64,000 nucleotides of DNA, taken from contig NC_083570.1 of NCBI RefSeq assembly GCF_027579695.1, forward strand, positions 95,049,463 through 95,113,462, given 5' to 3'. Both the position numbers and the translations under genes were made by a program. The DNA comes from Neoarius graeffei (taxonomy: Eukaryota > Chordata > Actinopteri > Siluriformes > Ariidae). Under the pieces are notes generated by a model, which had not been told where the DNA came from, made no database searches, and worked only from the letters and a program-made list of their open reading frames with translations. How positions within the stretch are numbered: position 1 is the stretch's first letter; every line of letters begins with the position of its first letter. Positions 11,177 through 23,200 of the stretch are shown in pieces.

Positions 11177-11206
11177 ATGGCTGAGCAAAGGAGCGGATAT
11201 CGGCAG
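11177..11206 (+). CDS. ndfip1: ndfip1 coding exon 1
   Basis: Encodes MAEQRSGYRQ and ends at donor GTAGGA in phase 0. The final GYRQ aligns with the RYQQ that precedes LQNEEE in mammals. This exon is easily missed because it is only ten codons and is separated from exon 2 by 16.8 kb. The mammalian alanine-rich stretch is absent. Confidence 0.8.
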
Positions 11207-14200
11207 GTAGGAAACTTTAGCATGCTAATGCTAGCTTAGTCAGAGACTTAGCGCGCTTTAGCTAGCATGTTTACCTTGGAAATAAATTTAATTATTGTTA
11301 AATTTTCTGACTGAGAGGGTTAAAATGTCGTTTTGGCTCGATAGAAGTGCTTGTTTTACACTAAATACGCATTGTGAGGTGGACGCCAAGACGGCTAATC
11401 GAGCTAATTAGCTAACCACTAGCATAGCAAATAGATTAGCATTCGCTACTGCTGCTATTATTAATATTTATTGTCGTCTTTTCTTCTCTTCTGTTTATCT
11501 TTCATTTTTGTGTGTTTATTATAAAAATGATAGTCGTATAAAACCATGTCGCAGCTCAAACACTCGATTAAATGGCGTATTTATTATTTATTTTTAAGTG
11601 TTTTTCACTTCCAGGCCACAAGCTGATGTGACAGTTTTATCCCTCAGCCCTAATCATTATATAATCCGATTAAACGAATAGAAAAATATCCCTGTTTCAA
11701 CTAGCACTGACCAGATTTAACCCAAACTCCTGTTTACACTCCAGTGACACTCTTGAAATAAACCTTAATCACCCAGTTTCTGATCTCAGATCACATTAAT
11801 TCTTCTCTTCATGTCTGAAAACCTGGACAAGCCACTGACTGCAGAGGTCAAATTAGAAATAATTTAAAACTAGGGTTAGATATTTATACAGCAGGACCTG
11901 TTTATAATTGAAAGAAGACAAAAAAAAAGGGTGACGCTGAAATATCATACAGAAGAGGATGTATTGCCTTTTCAGTCTGGTTTCTCCTAAGGTTTCAGAA
12001 CCAGAACGGAGTTTATTGGCATGTCCGTTCTCACATATAAGGAATTTGCCACTGTTTACGGAATATGGACGAGTCATGGAATACAGGATTATCCGTAACT
12101 GCTTATCCTGTGCAGGGTCACAGAAGAAGAAGAAGAAACCTTTGTCACATGCACACTTGAAGCACAGTGACACTACGTTCACACTGCAGGCTGAAGTGAC
12201 TCAAATCCGATTTTTTCGCCCGTATGTGACCTGTATCCGATCTTTTATTGACAATATGAACGACGCAGATCCGATTTTTTCAAATCCGACCCAGGCGGTT
12301 TGGATATGTTGTCTTAATTCCGATTCCTATCCGCTCTTTTCATATGCGACTTCAGTCTGAACCGCCAGGTCGCATTCATCCGACTTACAGGTCATCAACA
12401 AGCCACAAACGTCACTATTCTGCGCTGAAGTAGGTGGCGGGTCTCTCAAAAAAAGTTACAACAACATGGCTTTAATGTTCCTTTGAACGGAGGTTGCAGT
12501 CACTACCCTGCAGAACGCCTGAGCCAAAACCCTTGCCCTCTTCCTTCTCAACCTCCTCCTTAACATCAGGCTATTGTGCATGTTCTGGCTCCGTCGCAAC
12601 AACAACTGCATCATCGCCAGGTACTCCATGCTGGCTACTGTCATACACAGGAAACTTTAGGTTACTTCCGTAAACACTGGCCATGCTCACTGCGTGTGAC
12701 GTCGTCGTATCCTGCAATGCCCATGCGGAACACTTTTAGGTCGCTTTTCGTTCATACTGAGGATCACATACAAGTCGCATATATTTGTTAATGTGAACGA
12801 TTTCACAAAAAAAAATCGGAATTGAGCATTAAGCCTTGCAGTGTGAACGTAGTGTGAGATTCATCCTCTGCATTTAACCCATCTGAAGCAGTGAACACAC
12901 ACCCAGAGCAGTGGGCAGCCACACTATAGCGCCCGGGGAGCAGTCAGGGGTTAAAGTGCATATCGTGGGTAAATTCAGGAGCAAGATCAATGTAATTCTC
13001 CTATTTTATATTAAACTTTGGTCAAATATCTGTCACATTTTGCATTCTCTGCAATTTTTTTTTACCTTGCGCAATACCAGAAAAATTCAGTTGAAATCAA
13101 GCCATTTCAGGCGAATTGGTCCGCCTCTGAAAAAACTTGGCATTTGGATTTCCCGGGACACACTGATTTTCGTGACGTCGCGTGCGGGACGCCTCCTTCT
13201 GAATCCTACGCCAGCGCTGGTTTGTTTGAGAAAACAACCTGGTGGTTTTCTGCAAATTTCTTCAACATTATTGCGTAATTATTAAAATGGTTAACAGATG
13301 TATCGTAGGAGGGTGTAGCAACACCAATCATGATGGGATTAGTACTCATCGTTTCCCAAAAGACCGGACAATGAGAGAGAAATGGGAGCGCTTGGTCTAC
13401 ACAGGCTGTGCACTGAAACCGTGCAAAGCTCGTGCAGCCTGCTGGCGCTTCCGTAGGTGATGTCACGAATCTGGTTCCAGACTCCCTTGGGATTTTTCCA
13501 GACGCATTTTATTTTATTTTTTCCTGCTGTAGACAGATGGCCTTGGGCAAAGTTGCCCTTCTGGATGAGTGTGTAAAGGGACATTCTTTCATATAAAAAA
13601 AAAACGAAATTGGTCCAGAATATGCCCTTTAAGTACCTTGCTCAAGGGCACCTCAGCCCAAGGCTGCCCCATGTTAAAGTGCATATTCTGGACCAATTTT
13701 TTTTTTTAAATATGAAAGTATGTCCCTTTACACACTCATCCAGAAGGGTAATTTTGCACAAGGCCATCTGTCTACAGCAGAAAAAAATAAAATAACAAAA
13801 CACGTCTGGAAAAATGCCAAGGGAGTCTGGAGCCAGATTCGTGACGTCACCTGCGGAAGCGTCAGCAGGCTGAGCAAGCTTGCACGGTTTCAGTGCACAG
13901 TCTGTGTAGACCAAGTTTAGCAGCTCGCGATTTTGCATTGAAATATGGAATTGTCACCTGAGTGTAGGGCTGCTCGATATTGGAAAAAATCAATATCACG
14001 ATTTTTTCAGTAAATATCGATATCGCGATTTTTAAAACGATATTTATACACCTTTTTTTTAAAGCCCCGATCATCAACACCCGAGGCACCGGGCCACATT
14101 TTTATAGTACAGGCCTCATAGGCTACCTGTCAACCCTTCCCGTTGTACCCTGAAACGCCTTTTACTTAAACTATTTACTGTGCAAGCGCGTACTTTGCAT

Positions 14201-17200
14201 AGGTCCTGTCGCCTGTACAAGGCTCACGTTCTCCTCACTCAACATTTCCGATCACAGAGGATGGAGCCAGCGCTGCTATTACCAGTGATTACTGCGTAAC
14301 GTCCACACTGGCTCGTAGCCAGCCAAGGATAAAATCTCTCTCTCACACACACACACTACAACGTAAGCTTGTGTGTTGTTAAGACACCAACATTAAACAC
14401 GCACACACACGGACTGGCCATTGGGAGTAGCGGGAGTTTTCCCGGTGGTTCAGCGTGGGCCGGCGGAGAAAAAAAACAAAACAGTTGCGCGCTGGCCTTT
14501 AATATGATAAGCAATGTTAACAGTTTCTTTAAGAAACTGTTAACATTGCTTATCATATTAAAGGCCAGCGCGCAACTGTTTTGTTTTTTTCTCCGCCGGC
14601 CCACGCTGAACCACCGGGAAAACTCCCGCTACTCCCGATGGCCAGTCCGTGTGTGAACACGCACAATATAGAGACAAGTCCTTAAGAATTAACATACATG
14701 AAAATAGCTCAGCGGCATGTAAACATTCCCTGAAAGTGTAGGTGGCACTGCGGCTAGATGCTACGTGAAATGGCACAAGGCAAACACCATGCGTCGCTCA
14801 GTCAACAGACAAAATCCACGAACCCAGTAGTCCTCCTACTACTGTGGGTTAGTGTTCTGTGGCCAAAAACACCCTATGCACAGTCATTCCAAAACATCCC
14901 CACTAGTTGCAGGTTATGTCTCAAATACAGATATGCGTTGTGGATTAAGCGATCTATTTTCAAGCATCAGGCTTCTCTTCCTTCATCTTCCAAATGTGGA
15001 CTCCGCTATCTTTTTGGCATGTCAGCATTGAAATACCATTTGCAGAGATATTTCACTCGCCATTAGGAAAAGTAAAAGCAACACATGATTAGGGCTACAT
15101 GATTAGCAGGGGGACACCGTTTTAAGCGCACGGAATTTTAAAAACAATGTAATTACATCTGAGTCCGTCTACATCGCGCAATAAACCCGTCCTTAGCAGA
15201 ACCTACTTCAAAGCATGATGCTAGCTGCAGATGCACAAGTCAAAATCAAATGAACCCAAGTAAACATGCCGCGGCGGGCAACATTAATAACCAAATTGCC
15301 TTACCTTAAAACGCTGCCTTGACCACAGGACGACTCGCAATTATTCCACTTAAATCCACACGGTTTAACACATCTAACACAGCTAGCAAGCTGGATATGT
15401 GCTAATATTGTTGTGCTTGTTTTCTTCCGTAGATGCCATTTTTACATTACCCAGTCCCACATCCAAAAATATGACGTAAATATATGTTAATTGTATTATT
15501 ATAACTATTAGCAAGCAAATCAAACAACATATTAAGAAACCAATATATCAAATCACCCGACACGTATGAAAACAGAAGAACTGATTTTTTACTGTTGCGG
15601 AGATATCGCGGGAGTAGAATGGATGACGTATACAAGGCTACGGTGTGCCTTAGGGGACAGAAGGGTTGTTTTACCTTACAAATGACAAAAAATCGTTTCA
15701 TATCGATATTATGAATTTTGATATCGTTTGACACCAATATCGATATCGTGATAAAAATACGATATATTGCACAGCTCTACCTGAGTGCAATGTTACTTCA
15801 CCTTGGGATGAAGAATATAATGAGATGTCCGAATTATTTCTTACCCTGGCAACAGTCAACTTGTGAATTGCCGATTTTCTTGGTCTTTTTCTCGGCTTTG
15901 CTTGGTCCTCGGCTTCCGGGTGCCTCGCATGAAGCGCTCCCATTTCTCTCTCGTTGTCCGGTCTTTTGGGAAACGATGAGTACTAATCCCATCAAGATTG
16001 GTGTTGCGATACCCTCCTACGATACATCTGTTAACCATTTTTAATAATTATGCGATAACGTTGAAGAAATTTGCAGAAAACCACCAGGTCGTTTTCTCAT
16101 AAACAAACCAGCGCTGGCGTAGGATTCAGAAGGAGGCGTCCCGCACGCGACGTCACGAAAATCAATGTTTGCCGGGAAATCCAAATGCAAAGTTTTTTCA
16201 GAGGCGGACCAATTCGCCTCAAATGGCTTGATTTCAACTGATTTTTTTTCTGGTATTGCGCAAGGTAAAAAAAATTGCAGAGAATGCAGAATGTTACAGA
16301 TATTTGACCAAAGTTTAATATAAAACAGGAAAATCACATTGATCTTGCTCCTGAATTTACCCGTGATATGCACTTTAACCTAACTGCACGTCTTTGGACT
16401 GTGGGGGAAACCGGAGCACCCGGAGGAAACCCATGCAGACATGGGAAGAACATGCAAACTCCACACAGAAAGGCCCTCACCGCCTGCTGGGCTCGAACCC
16501 AGAACCTTCTTGCTGTGAGGCGACAGTGCTAACCACTACACCACTGTGCCGCCCGGCAAGCTGGAGTCTATCCCAGTTGATGATTGGTGAGAAGCGGGGT
16601 GCACCCTGGACAAGTCGCCAGATCATTGCAGAACTGACATAGAGACAACCACTCATATCTACGGTCAATTTAGAGCTACCAGTTAGTCTAACCTGCATGT
16701 CTTTGGACTGGAGGAAACCAATGCAGACACAGGAAGAACATGCAAACTCCACACGGAAAGGCGACTGGGCTCGAACCCAGAACCTTCTTGCTGTGAGGTG
16801 ACAGTGCTAACCACTACATCACCATGCCGCCAATACGGATTCATGGAAAATTTAAAAAATATAATACCAAGTACGGATCTTTTATTCATGGATATGTGAT
16901 TTATTTTCCATGAAATACCATTAGTAAATTAATAAACATATATAAATGCAGGTAAGATATCTTAATTATGAACGTTGGCCGTCCAAACATTGAATTGTTA
17001 TAGACTTCTTAATTTGTTTCATCCGCGATGCATCATCTGTATGAAATCCGTAATATACTGAAGTGATGCGTCTGTATTAAAATCCCTAACCACTCCGTAT
17101 TTTGTATCCTTTTTTTAAATTATAATTTACCTGTGACTTTCTACATCAGTCTTTGGGTGAAATACGTAAACTTCACCCCCTTTGGCAAAAATGGCATTTC

Positions 17201-20200
17201 AGAGTTGTGTTTTCTGGATATTATTATTATTATATGTTCTACATCTTTTCTCAAAAGACTTGTCTGCTGATTAGTTAGTCTTGGCTCCACTTTATCTGGC
17301 ACGTCTACCTCCATCATGTAGCTACCATCGGCAGATAACATCACCGTGGAGACAGTCTTTGTAACGCCTGTGTCAGTGTTCCATAGACTCGTATCAACAT
17401 CCATAAAATTTAATCATCCGTATGAAATCTGTAACATACTGAAACATCCGTGACCAATCCGTAAATTACTATAATCCGTGATGCATCTGTATTAAAACCC
17501 GTAACCACTCCGTATTTTGTATCCTTTTTTAAAATTATATATTTCCGTAATCCGTGACCTATCCATATTCTGTCAACCACTGGAATGTGTTTTGGTGTTT
17601 GCTGCTTGAACAGTTAAGATGAAAGAACTTAAAGAGACAAAAGTAATTATATAGATCGCAAATAAGAAGAATCTGAAATATACAAATTTTGAAAGATGGA
17701 CACAAGAAGTATGTGCATAGGTTGTTTGTTATGAAGTCCAAGCTGGACAATGTGTCCCTGAATGTGCGCAAATAGGTCACAGGATGACTGTTAAGAAGAG
17801 ACATGGCATGAATGTGTGAGAAGAGGAGAATAAATAGCCAAACTGTACGGTGTGTGCTGAGATGTGCAAGAAAAGGTGGCAGGATGAGGCTGCATGGTGA
17901 CCATGAAATGTGCAAAGTGGCAGTTCAGAGACGAAGTGCATTAACGTTACAGAATGAGTGAGTTAAGAGTTTAGTCATTGGGGGTCTCTGACCTTATTAA
18001 CGAGGCCAGTTGTAGTGAGGAGAAAGCTGGCCTTGTGGTGTGAGGCGTTTCTTGGGCTTGCTCATTGGGGATGTATCTGAATTAGGGCCTGACCGATAAA
18101 TCTGCGTACTGATCTTATCGGCTGATATGAGCTCATTGCTGGTAAATTCGTATCGGTGTTTTATATAAAGGTTAGAAAAGCAGCCTTGGCCAAAAAAAGT
18201 GTTTCCGGTTACGAAGATTTCAAAACTAGGGTAGGTAGGCAGGCATTTTTTTTTTTTTAATTTTTTTTTCAAGATGGTTGCCATAACCTATATTTAGACA
18301 GGAATAATTTCACAAAATATAATGAATTTCTTTGCAGGTCACTTCTGATGAATCTGATGCAGCATGAGACACCTTTTAACATGAATTTTTCTGTAAATAT
18401 AACAGCTCAATACACCATGAGAGAGAGAGAGCAGCCCCGCCCCTCTCTGCTCCCTGAGTACAGCTCGTCGCCTTGGTAACGGTGCAGGGAAAAGAGCGCT
18501 TTTTTTCTCAGTTCTCTCTCCTCGAACAGCGCTGATTTACACGGAAACGAAAGGAGCTATTCACAAAATTCTTTCACATTGAGTGCTACAAGGCTCCCAT
18601 GAACACATTAATGTAATTTTTTTTTTTTTGTCCCTAGTGTAAAAAATGTGGCCACTAGAGCGAGTTAAAAACAAGTGACTTTTCTGATTTTGCAGTAAAA
18701 GCGCTGCCACGTTTATAATGTGAGTCTATGGGAGAGCGCGGCTGTCCTCTCCTTACTTTCAGGCTTCTCATTCAAAAACTGTAAATCCTATCGCTCAGGT
18801 AGACACATTGTGTGAATCAAGACAAGTGTGACTACAACTTTTGAGAAAATTGTGTGTGTAGAGTGAAAATTGTGGCTGAGAAAACAGTTTAAATGAGAAA
18901 GTTAGAGCTTTTTTTTTTTTCAAGCTGCCTACACTCTAAACTCCTGAGCGCCACTGGTGTGTAACGCCATAGACACCCATTATAAAGCCTGAATTTCTCC
19001 AGATTTGCTCATGGTGTTTGATCTGTGACTGATCAAAAAGTATAGAGCCTAGCAAAAAAGTTGAATGCCAGATCCACACAGGAGAATTTTGTCTCCGTTT
19101 TAAAGTTTGAATCATGTCTCTAGGTGAAAGACAAAATAAGCGTCATCTCTGCTTCTGTTCCCTCCGATGTCTCCTCCGCCGGCCCCGACATACTACTGCC
19201 TCCGCCGAGTGCGCGTGCACACCGCATGTTGGGCCGCGCATGAGTTACTCTCCCTTGATCAACGAAGTCGGTGGGGAATTTGTGGTTATTATCGGTACAA
19301 ACAGCGCGAATCACAACTTAAATGAGTGTGGTTCAGTTTGACATTATTGTCAGTCCGTTAGATAAACATTTAATTTTATTAAAATCGAAAATTAAATATT
19401 TAGAGCCTGTGGGCTACAAAAATAATAGTCATTAAAGTAACCGGCTAGACTTAATTGTGTAGTTGGCTGTATGGCCGGCAGCCGGCGCTTGTGGAAAGCC
19501 CTGATTTTCCCAGTGAGTGACGACAACTTTCGGTTCACGCGGTTGGGTTATATGTAAAAGTCGCAACTGGGAAAAAAACGAAAAAAAAGTTTAGGGTTGG
19601 GCGGTATGGATTAGGGTTGGTTGGGTAACCGGAAACACACACACTTTTTTTTTTTTTTTTGGCCTTATTGCTCACTTGTGTGTTCACTGCTTCAGATGGG
19701 TTAAATGCAGAGGAGGAATTTCACTGTGCTTGAGTGTACAACCCCTGGCAAAAAATATGGAATCACTACTCTTGGAGGATGTTCATTCAGCTGTTTTACT
19801 TTGTAGCAAAAAAAACCAAATCAGAGACATGACACAAAATTGTTTTATTTAACAGCTGAACATTCTGGCTTTGTAAAATATACCTCAAAAAATTAGATGA
19901 AATTGTTGTAATTAATGGCACATTTTTTTAAAGATCAAGTAGAAGAAAAAATTATGGAATCACTCAATGATGAGGAAAAAATTATGGAATCAAGCTATAA
20001 CTTGCATTTCTAAAACAAATATCCGCACAAGCCTAAATGTGCAAATTAGTCTGCAGTTAAAAGAGACTGCTTGTAGACCTGAATGAGCTGTTGCACCTGG
20101 CTGATTGACAGAAAACATGGCCCCAACAAGAGAGCTGTCAGTTGAAACAATGGAAAGGATTATAAAACTCCTTAAAGAAGGTAATTCAACATGGAGTGTG

Positions 20201-23200
20201 GTAAAAGATGTTGGGTGTTTCCAGTCAGCTGTGTCTAAAATTTGGAGCAAGTACAAACAAAATGGGAAGGTTGTAAAAGGGAAACATACAGGTAGATCAA
20301 AGCGTCAGGACAGGAAACTCAAAGCAAGATGCCTTGAAAATAGACAATGCACAAGAAAAGAAATGAAAAACAAACGGGCAGAAACAGGAGTCAATGGTTG
20401 TGACCAAAATGTAAGAAATCGGCGGAAGGAAATGGGATTTACATACAGAAAAGCCAAATGTTAACCATCATTAACACCTAAACAGAAGAAAACAAGGTTG
20501 CAGAGGGGTTAAAGAGAAGGAGTCATGGACTGTGGGTGATTGGATGAAAGTTATATTCAGTGATGAATCATGAATCTGCATTGGCCAAGGAGATGATGCT
20601 GGAACTTTTGTTTGGTGCTGTTCCAATGAAACAAAGATGACTGCCTGAAGAAAGCAAGCAAATTTCCACAGTCATTGATGATATGGGGTTGGATGTCAGG
20701 TAAAGGACCTGGGCAGATGGCAGTCATTACCTCTACAGTAAATGCACAGGTGTATATTGAAATTTTGGACACTTTTCTCATTCCATCAATCAAAAGTACT
20801 TTTGGTGGTGGTGAAGTCATTTTTCAGGATGATAATGCATCTTGCTACAGAGCAAAGAGCATTAAAACTTTTCTTCAGGAAAGGCAGATCAACTCAATGG
20901 CATGGCCAGCAAACAGTCTGGATCTCAATCTAATTGAAAATATATGGTGGAAATTGGGGGGGGAAAAAAAAAAGTCCATGACAAGGCTCCATCCTGCAAA
21001 GCTGATCTGTCAACTGCTATACGAGAAAGTTGGAACTTGACTGATAAAGAATATTGTTTTTCATTAGTGAAGTCCACGCCTCAAAGAATTCAAGCTGTCA
21101 TAAAAGCCAGAAGAGGTACAGCAAAGTACTAATTGTGATTTATTATTATTTTTTTTAAATTTATGATTCCATAATTTTTCCTCATCGAGTGATTTACATA
21201 ATTTTTTCTTCTACTTGATCTTGAAAAAAATGTGCCATTAATTACAAAAAATTAATTAAACTTTTTGAGGTATATTTTACAAAGGGGCAGCACGGTGGTG
21301 TAGTGGTTAGCACTGTCGCCTCACAGCAAGAAGGTCTGGGTTCGAGCCCCGTGGCCGGCGAGGGCCTTTCTGTGTGGAGTTTGCATGTTCTCCCTGTGTC
21401 CGCGTGGGTTTCCTCCGGGTGCTCCGGTTTCCCCCACAGTCCAAAGACATGCAGGTTAGGTTAACTGGTGACTCTAAATTGACCGTAGGTGTGAATGTGA
21501 GTGTGAATGGTTGTCTGTGTCTATCACTACGTTTACATGCACATAGAGAGAATCGAATTTCTGCCGTTGCTCGACTGAAATCGAAGTTCAAAATGCCATG
21601 TATACACCTTAATTCGGCTGAAATTGAACCAAACTTGATTTCTCGGAATCGAGCTACACGACCTAGTTTATGCGATTTCTGCCGAGCTACTTTGTGCATG
21701 TATACCCTATCGAGCTAGTTGTCGAGCTACTTCCGGAAGTGACGAGTGACGAGACCACAAGCGGGAAACGCAACAGCCTCGGTCGGCATGACAACGAATC
21801 ATGACAACGGCATGAATCTTTTCTTTTTGTGGCATTGTTTGCACTGTTAAAATTTAGCTCACTTACTGTATCACCAAATACATCTGTACAGCTGTTGCAT
21901 AGCTGTGAATTGTGTACATAAACAAGTCATTGTATTTGTGTGTGTGTTTATATGTCCAACATCTGAAGAATGTCAATAAAAACAAAACAATTGAACTTTT
22001 TGTGTGTTTATTAAGACATAAGTTAAATTGTAAGCAAAAAAAAAAAATTTTTTTGTAAGCAAAAAATGGACTTTAGAAAAATATTATTGTGCAAAATAAG
22101 TTGTCTTACAAAACAGTGGTCTGCGCCGGACAGTTTGTAGCCATAGTCTAAAAAAAAAAAGCCTAACAGCTTGAGCACGGAACTGCTAGTGTTGCCAGAT
22201 TGGGGGTTTTAAGTGCATTTTAGCGGATTTGAACATGTTTTGGGCTGGAAAACGTCAGCAGTATCTGGCAACACGATAAGCTCTTCTTCATGACGACAAC
22301 CGGAAGTGTACCAACACGATGGGGCGTGTAGCGCCACGTGTGGCTCGGGTGCACAATGCACCTTGCACAATAGCCCGATTTCACTTGTGCATGTAGGATT
22401 GGATTTCTCTGGCACCCCTGCTGGGACCCTTTGCTCGATTACCAACAGCAGCTCGATTTGGACGTGCATGTAAACGTACTGTATGTGTCAGCCCTGTGAT
22501 GACCTGGCGACTTGTCCAGGGTGTACCCCGCCTTTCGCCCGTAGTCAGCTGGGATAGGCTCCAGCTCGCCTGCGACCCTGTAGGACAGGATAAAGCGGCT
22601 AGAGATAATGAGATGAGTAGGCTATAGCTTGAATATATAACAAATAAATGTGTTTCCAGCTGAATAGTTATTAATATCTGCCAAATTAAAGTGATTTCTA
22701 TTGTGTATGTAGTTCAGAATTTATTTTTTCCCCCCATGTACATTTGATCCTCCTTGATTACTTTTGTACTATATTTTAAGACATTTCTATTTGAAGTCTG
22801 GGGGGTGGGCAGGCCTGGAAATTAACTTTTTTGCCAACAAGCCAGTGGGGTTAGTAACTTTGCAAAGCCCGACTCTGAATTCACTAGCCCGACACATTTT
22901 GAGTTTAATTTTTAACAAATTGTAAAAAATCAATTTTTATAGCAAATATTTAAAATTAATTTATCTTGCTTTACATTTTGATGATTTTTTTAAAATTAAT
23001 GTTTACTTGGTGGTAGTAGTAGTTCAGATATTGTGATGGTGTAACTGTTCACACACAGTTGCAGTGTATTTAATAGTGATTAGATTTAGTAAGTGGTAAG
23101 ATTTGACGTCTACATTTGTTTTTGTTTTTTTATAGTTATTGCACATTTAGTAATTTATGATCCTTTCTTAATGCACCTTTTAGGTTTTAATTTGCCCTCT

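Larger units (their letters stand above)
13678..16374 (-). mobile_element. TTAA-site (Kolobok-like) THAP element, copy 2, interrupted
   Basis: TTAA flanks at 13674-13677 and 16375-16378. Termini are AGTGCATATTCTGG (left) and AGTGCATATCACGGG (right, inverted). Orientation is opposite to copy 1. The THAP exon lies at 15856-16038 on the minus strand. A 1.8-kb hAT (13965-15779) splits it; without the hAT it is about 0.9 kb. Confidence 0.65.
12110..16553 (-). mobile_element. Minus-strand SINE split by three later insertions
   Basis: Reading leftwards, the SINE head with GGGTTCGAGCCC-type B box lies at about 16480-16553. Its middle resumes between the two TTAA elements (13633-13673) and then at 12858-12950. 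Its tail (AAGCACAGTGA, then CACATGCAC and a GAAGAA run) lies at 12121-12170. The pieces join in the same order as the uninterrupted SINE at 59733-60080. Insertions are 12171-12854, 12955-13628 and 13678-16374. Confidence 0.8.

Noticed and set aside
14356-14656. Mirrored 82- and 95-codon frames
   Set aside because: Both arise from the two arms of the 251-bp palindrome.
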